Shown one piece after another: positions 11,744 to 23,020 of a stretch of DNA of 49,833 nucleotides. The stretch is from the NCBI GenBank assembly GCA_027579435.1, contig JANBPK010001512.1, positions 1-49,833 on the forward strand. Reading direction: 5' to 3'. Positions within the stretch are counted from its first letter, which is position 1. The number at the start of each line of letters is the position of its first letter. The notes under the pieces are model-generated. The model made no database searches, was not told where the DNA came from, and was given only the letters and a program-made list of their open reading frames with translations. Origin of the DNA: Candolleomyces eurysporus. Lineage: Eukaryota > Basidiomycota > Agaricomycetes > Agaricales > Psathyrellaceae. Position numbers and translations under genes: made by a program.

Positions 11744-14178
11744 TCACCTCCCTCCCTCCGACTCGTTCGAGTTCCCATAGGTCCGGAGCACAGGACTCCC
11801 CAACCCCCTCTCAGTCCGACTGTCATCCAAAGATGCCAACCTCGCCACCCCTGGTCTACCAAGTGATAGCACACTATCCCTCGGCCGCGATCCCCCAGCA
11901 ACCCCTGCCAAATTCAAACCCAGAGAAAGGTCCCCTTCAGCGTCCTCCTCATCAGGATCTCCCCTACTCCTAGATTCGTTCCCACCACCATTGCCAGCGT
12001 TACTACTACCACCCGCCTGAGCGTTGGCAGCAGCAGCAGCAGCTCTCCGTGCGCTCCGCCGAGCATTGAACGTCCGACTCGCGGTGGCATTCGAGAACAG
12101 AGGCAAAAGGTACCTCTCATCAATCGCCTGGAACCACTTCCCATCCTCCGCGCTCGCATTCGCTCCACCACCTTGCCTGAACAAGTTGGCAAACGACGTC
12201 ATACTCGCGCTCCTACTGACATTCGCACTGCTCGATTCGTGCTGTTGCTGGTGCTGTGCTGTAGGCGCCAGAGGCAAGACCTCCCCTCCGTCCGAATCAT
12301 ACGATTCCGAAGATGCAGAAGAGAATATGGCAGGTCCCGCTCCCGTAGCGCCAGGCGACGGTGGCACACTTCCCCTGTCGCGATACTCGGCTTGAGAGAG
12401 GACGTGGTGGTTGTAGCCCCGGTTCCCATAATGCGTCCCGATCCTCGCAGCGCCCTCCTGGTAATCCCTCGACCACCTCCGACTGCGCGACCCTCCACCA
12501 AACCCATTCGCAGTCCTCGAAAGGGGCGCATAGTAGTCGTAGAACGCCCCATCATCGTCTTCGCTGTCACTTCCCCCGTCCTCGTCCGGTACACCCGTCC
12601 TGATCTTCATCACCTCCAACATCCTAGCTGTGGTCCCACCGAAGAACAGGACAGTGATGACGACGACTAGGAGGACGGTCATACGCAGGACTTTTGCGTT
12701 TGGGCCGTTGAACCCCGCAGCGAGGGCGACACCCACAGCTCCACGCAGACCCGCCCAGAAGAGCATCATCTGGTAGCTATGCGGCAGCTCATCATGCCTC
12801 TGCCCGCCCACTTGCCGATGGAAGAAATTGATAGCTTCCGCCAACGGGAACACGGCTGCGTATCTTGTAAAGACCACCGCGATTGTGGTGATCAGGATGA
12901 AGAGCGGCTTGACGTAGCTGAATACGGGTTCCGAAGTAGGTGCGGAAGTGAAGAGCGCCATCCCGAGGTAGATGAAGATGAAATTCTCGCTGAGCTGGGC
13001 GAGAACGCTGAACAAGCTCTTGCTAGCGCGTTGGGTCTTCCGACTCATGGTGTGGTAGGCATAATGCTTGAGGGTGATGCCGCAGAACAATAGGGAGACG
13101 ATTCCGGAGAGGGTGAGACCCGTTGATAGGAAATAACATGTATAAGCGCAGAGTGCGACGAGGCAGCTCTCGATGTGGGGGAAGTGGTGGAGGTGGGAGT
13201 GTTTGAGCAGTAGCGACATGAGGAGGCCAAACGTGACTCCGAGCAAGGTGCTGAGGAGGAAGGATATCAAGAATATCCCCACACCGTGGAAAATAGACCC
13301 GAGGTATACTTCTTCCCCGTGGAACTTGCTCAAAGTTCTGTTGCAAACTACTGTCAGGAAGTATCGCGATATGGAAATGTGGAATTCACTTACTCGTACA
13401 TAACGATACTGACAGCGTCGTTGAGCAAGCTCTCGCCAAAGATGACGGTGTATAGCTTGGGGTCAACTTTGTATTGGTTGAAAATGGCGAGGATGGTAAC
13501 AGGGTCAGTCGCGGAAAGTGTAGAGCCAAATGTTAGGCATTCCACGAGTGATAGGTCCATGCCCTCAATCCCGAGGAATGAGTATATGTGGACGAGAACT
13601 CTAGTGTGTGTTAGCTACTTTTAATGCAGCGCAACGGGATACTTACCCAACGCCGACAGCCGATATAAACGTTCCGGCAAATGCAAAGACAATGATAGAG
13701 GCGAAGTTTCGAAAGAAGTTTTCCTAAGCCCAGGATAAGTACCGCCGTTAGCTGGAGGACGGATCGACTTCACCTGCTTCAATTCGTACCCTGAATTCAA
13801 GATGATAGGCGGCAGTAATAGGTTGAAGAATAAGGTATGCTTGAATGTCTATACACATGTATGTATGGATACGTCAACCTCTTCATCCCGTTTCAATAGA
13901 GAAATATATAGACTCACTAGCATTTCTCTAATCATAGTTCCCGGCGCCAACCTGACGACCAATCCCACAAACATCCCAGCGAAAACGGAGACAAGGGTTT
14001 CGTGTATCGCGCGAATCCGCTTGATTTGGAGGTAGTATGACGTCCACAAGCTAAGGACGAGGAGAGTGCAGACAAGGAATAGCGACCATGAAGAATAGAA
14101 TTCTTCGTCTTCAACTGGCGCTGGATCGGACGACATAGTGTTGTAAGGCGACGACACATGGAACTTGAGTCCGGACAT
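11744..14178 (-). CDS. NHX1: NHX-type Na+(K+)/H+ exchanger (CPA1 family)
   Basis: Antiporter of endosome, prevacuole or vacuole membranes that exchanges lumenal protons for Na+ or K+ and so sets organelle pH. Exons 14178-13918, 13848-13774, 13723-13647, 13600-13394 and 13337-11744 join in frame to 737 aa. Hallmarks: [11 protein letters not shown] (residues 94-104, the inhibitor-binding helix), [12 protein letters not shown] (Asp170) and [15 protein letters not shown] (Asn198-Asp199, the ion-binding pair of electroneutral exchangers). [13 protein letters not shown] lies in a late helix. About ten or more membrane helices fill residues 30 to about 450. The C-terminal tail of about 280 residues is acidic, then Ser/Gly/Asn-rich, and longer than that of yeast Nhx1; it is probably cytosolic and regulatory. 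The symbol is by homology to yeast NHX1; a distinct fungal paralogue is possible. Confidence 0.93.
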
Positions 14179-14971
14179 TCTTGCAGGTATGGAATCTGGT
14201 ATTTGTGGTGCCCTTGGTTAAGCCGGATGTCGCTGCGCAGTCCCTCAGTTGGAAGCGCCCGTCGTGTCTTCCCTCTCGCCGAATGATAGGAACGTGTAGA
14301 TGGCTTCGAGACTCTGGTGATATGTTGTAAAACGTCTATCCCTCCCTCCTCCGGAGCCGTTTGCAGGGTGTTTTACTGAGTGCCAATATTAGGAGTACGT
14401 CTGCGGAAACGCCTGCATGAAACGCACCTGTGTTCAGCTCTACGATATGAAATCTCCTCCCAATTTTAAGCCTATTGCTGGGTCGTGAAGTGGTATCAGT
14501 CAGAGATGGAGAACTTTGACGGTCATGAAGGTCGCTGTCGTCGAAGAAGCTGCAGGCACCGCGGATGTGCCAGCCAGTTCGGTTCGTACGGCCTCACAAG
14601 CCTAGTGACATCCATCACTGGCATCAGTCCAAACCGGTTTGCCTGGTGGCTCAACTACTCTATCGTAGCACTGCCACACCCTGACCATACTTCCTCTCTA
14701 AAGTTCAGCCCTCGGCCGACGTTCTCGATTCTGGCCGACTGTGCTCAAACCTTGTCGAGAGCCGTCTCTAGGAGGCAGAAAACCCGATTTGAAACTGTCA
14801 TTATGTCTATCATCGTGCCTGATATCGTTGCTCAGTGCTGAGTCTCCGCAGTCAGTCCTTGATTGACAAGCAGTGCACCTGCGGATATACATAAAGGCTT
14901 AAGCTGGCACTTTCGAGATCGCAGTTTCGACACCTGCGCTCTCACCAACCACCACCTCCAACAACAACGAT
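14179..14971. promoter_or_regulatory. Divergent promoter region of NHX and BRI3-like copy 1
   Basis: About 0.8 kb between divergent starts. CATAAAGG at 14890-14897, 75-82 nt before the copy 1 ATG, recurs as CATAAAGG at 16001-16008 before copy 2 and is a plausible TATA-type element. Nothing else recognised. Confidence 0.45.
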
Positions 14972-15466
14972 ATGACTGTTCCCAACTACCAAGCTGCTCC
15001 CCCTGCGTACTCAGCTCCTGCGCCGGGCAAAGACGGTCTCCCGCCGGCGGGATCTCTTCCTCCGCAACCACCTATGGTAGTAGTGGTCAACGAGGGGACG
15101 CCGCTTACTGCGGCACAGCGAGGTGAACTGTACAGGAGTGAACGTGCGTGAATTTTCTTGCTCTCTGCAACTAGCGACATACTAAAGTCGCAATTCCAGT
15201 GTACGGACGATGTGCCGCTGGTATCCATGAGCCTTCGACCAAATTCGGGCCTTGTGGAATTGTAACTGCTATCGTACGTTCTAAATACCTGGCGTTTCTT
15301 CCGCCTATTCAATGCAAATTACCTCTAGGTCTGCTTCCCCATTGGACTTTTGTGTCTACTGTGAGTTCGCGCAGCGTTATTTCCGTAGGGAGATGATTTG
15401 ATACCTTTGTCTGCTAGGGTCGACAATGAGCGTCGATGCACCGTTTGTGGTGTCCGGCTCAATTAG
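14972..15466 (+). CDS. Small BRI3-like membrane protein, copy 1
   Basis: Exons 14972-15143, 15200-15273, 15329-15360 and 15418-15466 give 108 aa. The N-terminal half is Pro/Ala-rich (PPAYSAPAPGK) and presumably disordered. The C-terminal half has YGRCAAG, then a Cys/Gly hydrophobic segment (GPCGIVTAIVCFPIGLLCLL) and an RRCTVCG zinc-ribbon-like end. A PY-rich head, one CFPIG hydrophobic segment and a final RRCxxCG match the layout of the brain protein I3 (BRI3) family, small endolysosomal membrane proteins. The family name rests on this pattern, so I hold it with moderate confidence. The junctions around the hydrophobic core (phase 0 before VCFP, phase 2 after CLL) are identical in copies 2 and 3. 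An extra intron precedes YGRC here and at the matching place in copy 3, but not in copy 2. Confidence 0.78.
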
Positions 15467-16096
15467 TAATAGCTGTTATTCCTAACACTATTGCTAGTAT
15501 TGTACTTCTGTGAGTCCGAGTTCAACCCGTCCGTTAGCTCAGGCTTTAACTTCTCCAAGATCGTGTATCGTTAGATTTCGTGGGCTTTGTTATGTATTCG
15601 TTTCTATGGGCAGTTAAAACCGATGCGAACGATGATCGACTGCCTATGGCAACAACACAGACTTTCTCAGCATGCCTCCGAGTCTAGGAGCGCGGTGGTG
15701 CCGCACAATTCCGGAAACGGGGTGCAATCACAAAGGATCGGTGAGACGAATTGAGACATGGGTACTGCGGCCCCCGCCCCTCCTCCCAGCAACCCAGCCA
15801 GAGGTGGCGAAAGGCTCTAGTAATGTTAATCTTGAATCTGGCTGATTCTGGAGGAAGGAGGACTTTGATTTTATCGACACCTGACGTCTGATAATACAGT
15901 AGTCTGCGAAACCATCGGGGAATGTACCATGGTCCAGACCCATCGCAGTCAACTTGATCGTAGACATTGACCACTACGACTCATTCATCGAGCGGCGGTG
16001 CATAAAGGTCTAAGCCACCCCTTCCGAGAGATGGCAGTTCTTTTGAGGACGCCCTGCGCTCATTCCCACTACCACAATCTTCAGACCTGAACGAAA
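15467..16096. other. Spacer between BRI3-like copies 1 and 2
   Basis: Includes the putative TATA element CATAAAGG at 16001. Small open frames on the minus strand (15684-15974) show no family signal. No gene seen. Confidence 0.45.
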
Positions 16097-16535
16097 ATGT
16101 CCGCTGTTCCTCCTTCTACCCAAGTTCCTCCTCCTGCGTACTCGGCCCCTGCGGCGAAATACACATCACCCCAGGCTCCTCAACCAGCGCCAGGAACTGC
16201 ATCTCAACAGGCCCCAGTGATATTTGTTACACCGGCTCCGGCAGAGATATACGGACGATGTGCCGCTGGAATACATACGCCTAAGACTAACTTTGGGCTT
16301 TGTGGTATTGTAACCGCCGTCGTACGTCTCGTTCTCTGAATCTTGGTGCTTGTTCTCGGTTTCCTTCACGCTGAATCGATACCACTTTCTTTAGGTCTGC
16401 TTCCCCATTGGAATTCTGTGTTGTCTGTGAGTACACGCTCCAGTTTGAGGTAGTTTTGTTGGGATTAGGCTTATGCTTTCCGCTAGGCTCGACACTCATC
16501 GACGATGCGCCGTATGCGGTATTCGGCTCGATTGA
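16097..16535 (+). CDS. Small BRI3-like membrane protein, copy 2
   Basis: Exons 16097-16321, 16395-16426 and 16487-16535; 101 aa. Pro/Ala-rich N-terminus (PPPAYSAPAAKY, then PQAPQPAPG), then IYGRCAAG, a hydrophobic segment GLCGIVTAVVCFPIGILCCL and the RRCAVCG end. Closest to copy 1: IYGRCAAGIHTP here against LYGRCAAGIHEP there. The 32 nt exon carrying CFPIG is the same size in all three copies. Its first exon continues straight into YGRC where copies 1 and 3 have an intron, so either that intron was lost here or gained in the others. Same strand as copies 1 and 3, each with its own promoter. Confidence 0.78.
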
Positions 16536-17676
16536 TTCTGCGATGTGCGGCTTCAGCCTTGCCGTCGATTAATAGCGTCCATTCGTGAGTCGTTTTCAAC
16601 CTTAAACTCTAGCTCTACTTCTGACCTCTTCTAAGATCGTGTATTTTTAGACTTCGTGAAACCAAATAATGCCAGTGTATTCCCTTTTATGAACAAGGTT
16701 TTGAACATTCAACACGGACGTGAACATTAACGTTGTGAATGATGGTCAACGCTCTGAATCGCCAATCACCTGGACATCGTGCCCTCGACTCGGAACTCCC
16801 TTTCCAGTGGCGTACCAGTCCATAAAGGCTTTCCAACATGCATGCTTCCTGCACGTTTATTCCTCATTGAACGATAGACATACGGAATTTTCCTACCCCA
16901 GGTAAGGCGAGAACTGCCTATGACCTTCATTTCGATCATCCTTTCTGCCTCACCATCCCTTACATCTCCACTGGCCACGGATCCAGTTATCGATATGAAA
17001 TCAAGAAGTCCAAAGTGGGGAAGACAGCAATTCAAACGTAAGATGCTCTGGTTATCTCGACGATAATCGTGTTTCATCCTTTGGCCATATCACTTGCCCT
17101 TGGAGTGTTTGACCAAGTGACCCAACCTCCAGGTCAACATCCGTCCGGAGTCGATCTGTCAGACGGGCCCACATGAACAAGGCTGCCGTATTACTTGGCC
17201 ACGACAATGCATCCGAGTCGGGAGCAGAACATGTCGATCTCTTGACCTTTTCTTTCGCGACGACGAGACCTTGTAATTTTCTGCCTGACACCGTCACTAA
17301 CGCGACCATACATCAGCCTCCTACTAACCGGGTATTCTCCAGTATTCCAGCGTGCTGTTGTCTCCCTCGCATTCACGCCTCGATCTCGTCCGGATTCCAG
17401 GACCCTGAAAGTGAGATGATGCCTTCACCCGACTGCGGACAGCTGTTAAGGTCGCACAACGTCAAGGCGGTGCACGAACACTTCTTCTCTCGCTGGGACT
17501 TTTGGAAGACAGGATGCTGTGTACGCATCTCATGGTACCATCAACCTCAATAGAGATAAAAAGATGAAATGCTCGTATCTTTCTTGGCCCTTTTTCGTAG
17601 TCTCAGTCGCCATCTGCACGGCTTCAACACTCTCGACGACACGATTATCATCACTACCGAGAAGAATTCATTGGAA
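16536..17676. other. 1.1 kb spacer between BRI3-like copies 2 and 3
   Basis: Short open frames only. CCATAAAGGCTTT at 16820-16832 resembles the TATA-like element of copies 1 and 2 but has no recognisable gene body after it, so it may mark a decayed copy. No other signal. Confidence 0.4.
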
Positions 17677-18329
17677 ATGGGGAAAAGGGAAGAAGCGGAA
17701 TCGGAGCTAGCTCAACCTGAGCCTCCCGCTCTGCCTACGTACTCGGCTGGCGAAGCAGGGCCATCATCTCCCTCAGCGGGTACAGCAACAGCAGCCCCAA
17801 CGGCCCAACCCCAACCCCAAACTCGGAGTGGCTCACTTCCTGCGTATCCCGTATCTTCAGAAATGACGTACCCTCCGCCGCCTCCGTTCGCTGACGGGGA
17901 GCAGGACCGCGAGCAGCGCGTGGACGCGTATAACCGAAAATTCGGAGGTGCGTCACGTCATTTTTTTNCTGCCTTCTGCTCTGTTCCGAAAAAGAGATTG
18001 TTTAACGTCGGTGTGCGAGTGTAGATTTTGGAGAATGCGCGAAAGGGAATCATCAACCTGTGACCAAGTTCGGTATAGTCGGGATCGTCACTTCTGTGGT
18101 GAGTTTCCGGCTCAGGGTCTATCTCTCTATTTNNNNATNTTNANNATGGGTGGTGAGACTGACTGATTTGACTGAACGTCATTTTTTATGGATGTAGGCT
18201 TGCTTTCCGTTCGGGCTTGCGGCCCTATGGTANGTTGGTCTCATCCGTAGCCTCGGCTTATGTCTAACCTTAGATTTACTTAGGTGCGACAATGAGAAGC
18301 GTTGTAATGTCTGCGATGTCAAGCTATGA
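17677..18329 (+). CDS. Small BRI3-like membrane protein, copy 3
   Basis: Exons 17677-17947, 18025-18098, 18198-18229 and 18284-18329; 140 aa. ATG 17677 is chosen because the conserved Pro-rich head follows it; an upstream in-frame codon at 17569 would add an unconserved stretch. The N-terminal region is longer (residues 1-90, repeated PxP, PQPQPQ and PPPPP). After the intron comes FGECAKG, VTKFGIVGIVTSVACFPFGL and KRCNVCDVKL. The last CxxC keeps both cysteines but the usual Gly is Asp. It is more divergent than copies 1 and 2 yet keeps the exon 2, 3 and 4 boundaries. Ns at 17968, 18133-18144 and 18233 lie in introns only. Confidence 0.74.
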
Positions 18330-18652
18330 TTATGTCGATACCCGCCTTTGATACCCTNTAGTACGTACGCATCTCATACCNTTCGTCGAAANGTATTCTG
18401 TATGTTTGTTTCCTGTCGATCGAACTGGGATTNTCAGCTGACATTTCCCCAGGTCTTTTTCTCATTTCTCNNNCNNNTCNGCGNCCGATNGGTACNCNAN
18501 NAACNNCCACTTTCNTCAATTNANNAANTTTNACTCANGGANGGNACCCGATTANGGGAAAANACTATCTTGTTACACTAATNTACAGCTTTAATTACTT
18601 CCAGAATCCNTCGAAACNTCGAAGATCCAGAGCNACTGTCTTCGCGCTCAGC
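18330..18652. other. Low-quality sequence
   Basis: Dense Ns, worst at 18470-18560. No feature can be judged here. Confidence 0.8.
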
Positions 18653-19035
18653 TCAGAGCCACTGGACCGTTCCTTGTTCTGCGTCCCATCAGTATCCGAA
18701 ACGCATAGCCNNTAAGAAANCNANCGGAACTCACCACTTGGATCAACAGGTTTCGGTCTCGGATTCTCCTCGGTGAAGAAATGGTGCCCCTCCGCTTTCG
18801 GTGGAGCATTGTGCGCAAGCGGCTCCTTGGAGTGCAATGCGGAATGGCAGTGGTGCTCTTTCCCGTGCTCGCATGAGCACGCCTTCGAGCTGTGCTGCTC
18901 CTGTGGTGCGTTCCCCTCTTCGGAACGAGGCAGTTTAGCCTTTTCCATCTTCTGAGGAGAGTAGTCGAAGGGGGCTTTGGAAGGAAGCGGCTCGTCGGAG
19001 CTGTGAGTGCGATGTTGGATGGCGTTGGAGTCCAT
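18653..19035 (-). CDS. Small His/Cys-rich hypothetical protein
   Basis: Tentative two-exon gene: 19035-18735 and 18678-18653, about 108 aa, intron with donor gtgagt, branch-like ctgat and acceptor gcag. Hydrophilic and Lys/Glu/Pro/Ser-rich, with a cluster CSCEHGKEHHCHSALHSKE near the middle and a GHHFF further on. The cluster could bind a metal ion, but no known finger spacing is evident. No signal peptide or membrane segment. The short 3' exon lies beside low-quality sequence and is the weakest part. I do not recognise the family. Confidence 0.5.
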
Positions 19036-20151
19036 GGTTATGTTACTTAGTCGTAGATGGTGNTTTGTTTGAAGATGCGGTTTNNNAGAGATGAGACTGT
19101 ACTAGAGGAGGGCTAGCTAAATACCTTTGGAGTGTGGGGATCCAGGACAGGTGACGTCATTAAGAGCGGAGTCTAGGAGAGTCTGGCGTCTATTCGTTCG
19201 TCAATGGTGCTACCGCGTAAGGCCGCTCCAGAGCAAACCCTCATTTGACACCGGTAATTCTAGGAAGCTTAAACTCACGGCGTGAGCGTGGAGCGCGGAC
19301 TCCCTGGATAAGAACAGCAGCGGCAGGCTCGTTTCGGTTTCGGCCCTGACTCCAGACGCGGATCTTGAGACAGATGCGCNTTTTTTGACGTGTTGGATCT
19401 GACATGGGGAATTACAGCTCCCTGACGTTTTCCGCATCGCGTGCATTCACCCTGTTGGCGACGCATTCAAGAGCGACGGCCTTTCTGTGAATGTTCTTTG
19501 CCACCAGTAGACTCGCTGGATACATATGTCCATACAGGGACAAATAAAACACAGGGAACCGGATCTTNCCGGGCCGACCTGTCACTGGGCACGTTGCAGC
19601 GACAACCGCACCTGCCCTTCAACCCTTTCACCATGTTGCCGGTTTTCATTTGTCGGTTTCGCCTTCCACACAGCTTCATGAAAGTGTACTCAGCGCTCTA
19701 TGTAGGTATTTATATACTTCTCTAATAGCTCTGTAATATCTGAATCGAATNCCAGGTCTGGGCGCCTCAATGATAACCAGGATTTTGAACTGGTCACATA
19801 TGTGATCGTGAAGAGGAGATTAATTATCTCTTAGATACACGTTTTGTTGACGAGGCGATGCCCGGTTTCAAGTCATGCTTGTAACTTGAAACCGGATGGT
19901 AAAGCCTCAAGGCAATTCAACCTGCAATGCGTGAAGGCATGCTGCCTGCCAGCCGGCCATTGGGGCCCACGAGTTTGGCCACACACGCAGCATCCGTTCG
20001 CTGATAAAGGCCGCTTCCTCGAGGCTGCAATCGATTCTTCACTATATCTTCCTGCGCAACTGCAGACCCACCTTTCGACTGCCCCACTGGCAAGCCTCTG
20101 ACTGCTTTTACGACCACCTACGATTTTTTGATCTTGTTATTCTTTATCTCT
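19036..20151. promoter_or_regulatory. Divergent intergenic region
   Basis: 1.1 kb between the divergent His/Cys-rich gene and CC4. Several short open frames on both strands without family signal; none accepted. Ns at 19062, 19084-19086, 19380, 19567 and 19751. Confidence 0.4.
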
Positions 20152-22320
20152 ATGTTTACTCCTCGTCATCGACAAGACTCTTCGGAGGCCTCTACCGTCG
20201 TTGCCGCTAATGCTGCTGCGGGCACAGCAGCGGAAGATGTCCCCAGCAAGGACGGCGGGAGGGTACGACGTTGGTCGACCTTCATGAGCCGAAGATCCCC
20301 AAGCAAGTCATCAGCCGACGCTAGCCCCGTCGACAAGGCGACCGAAAAGCCTCAGGCGAGGCAGGACGTCATCCATGCGGCTACCAAAAAGCTGCAGCAC
20401 GAGGCCGAGGAGACCGCTGAAGGGACCGGGCAAGGGTGGAAGGGAAGGGTTAAAGGGCTCGTAGGCCGGAAGGAGCGCGAGCGGGAGGCTAGTTTCAACA
20501 AGGAGAAGGAGGCTCATAGTCGCCAGGTGGCGTCGTTGCAGGCTGAGCTGGCCTCAGCCAAGGGCGAGGTCGCTCGTTTGCGGAAGGAGGGTGAGACGAA
20601 AGATGGGCGTATTCGCTCGCTGGACGAGAAATACCAGGAACTGTCGTCGTCGACTCAGCTCAAGGTCGACGAGAAGGAGAGTGCTATCGCCGAGCTTAAC
20701 GAGACTCTCGCCCAGAAGGAGTTTGAAGGAGAGGAGAAGGCTGCCGAGATGCGCTTGCAGGCGGAGGAACACGAGCGACTCATTTCAACTCTGAAGGCTA
20801 CGATCGCTCAGAAGGAGGAGGAGCTAACTACGCTCTTGGAGAAGGTTGCCACCATCGTATCTGACGGTGACGCGAAAGACCTTCACATTCGCTCCCTCGT
20901 ATCTGAGCACGAAGACTTCATTCTCTCCCTGCGACATTCCATCTCTCACCCCGAGCAGGTCATCGAGGAGCTCGAGGGCAATCTGACCGACGACCCAGCC
21001 GAAGACGAGAAGTTGCGACTCGAGATCGCCTCTCTATCCGCTGCCGCCACTGAGCGTCAGCGTGTCTGCACGTCTTTGGAGGAGGCTCTCGTTCAGCGGG
21101 AGGAGACTATTGCTCGTCTCAGCCATGCCTTGATCGACCACGAAGCCGAAGGCGATAGGAAAGATAATCAACTCTTCGCGCTATCCCGTTCCATCAACGA
21201 ACACGAGTCACTTCGATCTTCACTTGAGGCCCGGATCACTCAGGTCACCGAGCAATTGGAGGAGAAGGAGGGAGAGCTGGAGATGAGGGACGAGGAGGTT
21301 CGCTCTCTGTTCGAGGCGGGGGAGGAGAAGGATAAGTCAATCTTGTCGCTGAAGGCTACCATCGAGGAAAAGGACGCGATCATCTGCGAACTTGATGGAA
21401 AGTTGGAAGAGAGGGAAGGCGAAGGGGATTTGAAGGATCGAGAACTCCTTTCGCTGCAGGGTGCGAGCAAGGACCGCGAGCAAGAAGTCGCCTCTCTGAA
21501 GGACGAGATCGCGGAAAAGGATGTCACCATCCAGCAACTCAACGAGACGATCGCCGAGAAGGAAGTTGACGCTCGAGCGAAGGACCTGGAGCTCACTGCA
21601 CTCACCGAGACCAACAAGGAGCAGAAGGATGCCATGTCTGCTCACGAGAAGACCGTCACCGATAACAAGAGGGAGATCTCGAAGCTCAAGGAAACTGTGG
21701 CCGAGCGTGATCGTCGCATTGTCCAGCTTTCCACTAGTCTCGCCACGATCAATCGTAACACTCCAACACCATCCCCAGGACCAGGTCGCCAGATCAATGG
21801 CACCACTTACTACACCCCCACCATCCCTCGACCTGCTGGCAATGGCGAATGGACGGCCTTCCCCGCAGCAGCGACCGCGACTGAACAGACTTGGAACGCT
21901 GGGCCAGCACCGAACCTCGATCAGTCATCTAACCAGTGGTGGGGAACTCCGTCTGCACTTCCTACTCCTCCCGCTACCGCTGGATTCAACACGCAGTGGC
22001 CTACGACACCGCCACCTGCAACTGGATACACTCCCTCTGCTGCTAGCTGGTCGCCTCCTCCACCTCCCGCTCAGACACCCCCGATGGCCAACACATTCTA
22101 CGCATGGTCGACGCCCCCCGCTTCTCCCCCTCTCCCAGCCACACGTCGGTACCCTCAAAATCAGCCATCGATCGAATCACTCAACGGGTTGAACGGCATT
22201 GCTGGCTCGCCCAGGAGGCGCCCTGTTGGATTCAGCGGGAATCGATTCAGCCGATTCATCGATCCGACAGGAGCCGATGCTACCTCGACTGTCGTGGTCA
22301 ATGGGGATGGCACTCGTTGA
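20152..22320 (+). CDS. Long coiled-coil protein CC4 with 49-residue repeats and Pro-rich tail
   Basis: Single open frame, 722 aa from ATG 20152 (an earlier in-frame TTG is not a likely start). No membrane segment. Residues 1-110 are Ser/Lys-rich and basic (RVRRWSTFMSRRSPSK). About residues 115-535 are continuous coiled coil built of repeats with anchors KDGRIRSL, KDLHIRSL, KDNQLFAL, KDRELLSL and KDLELTAL; the last ones are exactly 49 residues apart, earlier ones 42-50. Between anchors is a conserved EKDxxIxxLxxxLxEKE stretch. The last 190 residues are Pro/Thr/Trp-rich (SWSPPPPPAQTPP), then RFSRFIDPTG. It shares the KD-anchor repeat with the rest of the cluster but lacks the short exon 1, the anchor helix and the DKLSEC block. 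It could be the founding or a sister form. A cytoskeletal or scaffold role is only a guess from the rod shape. Confidence 0.85.
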   Translation: MFTPRHRQDSSEASTVVAANAAAGTAAEDVPSKDGGRVRRWSTFMSRRSPSKSSADASPVDKATEKPQARQDVIHAATKKLQHEAEETAEGTGQGWKGRVKGLVGRKEREREASFNKEKEAHSRQVASLQAELASAKGEVARLRKEGETKDGRIRSLDEKYQELSSSTQLKVDEKESAIAELNETLAQKEFEGEEKAAEMRLQAEEHERLISTLKATIAQKEEELTTLLEKVATIVSDGDAKDLHIRSLVSEHEDFILSLRHSISHPEQVIEELEGNLTDDPAEDEKLRLEIASLSAAATERQRVCTSLEEALVQREETIARLSHALIDHEAEGDRKDNQLFALSRSINEHESLRSSLEARITQVTEQLEEKEGELEMRDEEVRSLFEAGEEKDKSILSLKATIEEKDAIICELDGKLEEREGEGDLKDRELLSLQGASKDREQEVASLKDEIAEKDVTIQQLNETIAEKEVDARAKDLELTALTETNKEQKDAMSAHEKTVTDNKREISKLKETVAERDRRIVQLSTSLATINRNTPTPSPGPGRQINGTTYYTPTIPRPAGNGEWTAFPAAATATEQTWNAGPAPNLDQSSNQWWGTPSALPTPPATAGFNTQWPTTPPPATGYTPSAASWSPPPPPAQTPPMANTFYAWSTPPASPPLPATRRYPQNQPSIESLNGLNGIAGSPRRRPVGFSGNRFSRFIDPTGADATSTVVVNGDGTR

Positions 22321-23020
22321 CTCCTGCCAGGTCATTGTTTCATTTTCGGTGCGCGAGGCTGTCGCTTTTAGGAGACTTTTCATTTTTGCTCACTCTCATT
22401 CGCTACAGGTTGTGACTCGGGACCATCGTGATGGGCATGCTGCTTGTGTCATACATAATAACAACGGTTTTCTTCCACTCTTCTTATGCTTTAGGCCACT
22501 ATGTTTTATGCGTTCCAATCTCTATGCGTTTTCATTCCTCTCAGACGATGCGGCGTGGTCAAGAGATGATTGAGACCGACTCCAACGGGCCTGCGGGGCT
22601 CGGACTGTGACATCAAATGTGGCGGAATGCTGTTCACACGTTTGGACGAAAGACCGGCAGGACTCCACGAGGATCCTGTGGTGTCGGCTTTGTAGAACAG
22701 CATCTGGCAACGCCGTTGGGGCATGCACCAAGCATGAGGTATCCGTATTCAAGATATAAACGAAGGTCTAGTACGGCGTCCGATGAACTGCATGTTAATT
22801 ACCACATTCTATTCTCTCCATAAACACGATTATATCCACTAGCGGTGTGTTCCTTGTCGCAGACTCACGGTTGATGTGGACATAGCTGATTTCTTGCATC
22901 AGGCCAATGGTTTCCCTGAGTTCTATGGTGGGGCTACTCTCGAACGGTCGCTGGACGCCCAGCAAACACCACAGTCCCCTTCCCCCTCGCGACCATCCAC
23001 CATCTATACATTCTACGAAC
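22321..23020. other. Spacer between CC4 and CC5
   Basis: 700 nt of CC4 3' flank and CC5 promoter. The frame of CC5 is open back to ATG 22907, so a 38-residue longer start is possible. No other gene. Confidence 0.45.

Noticed and set aside
12024..12670. Long plus-strand frames
   Set aside because: Antisense shadows of the NHX C-terminal coding exon.
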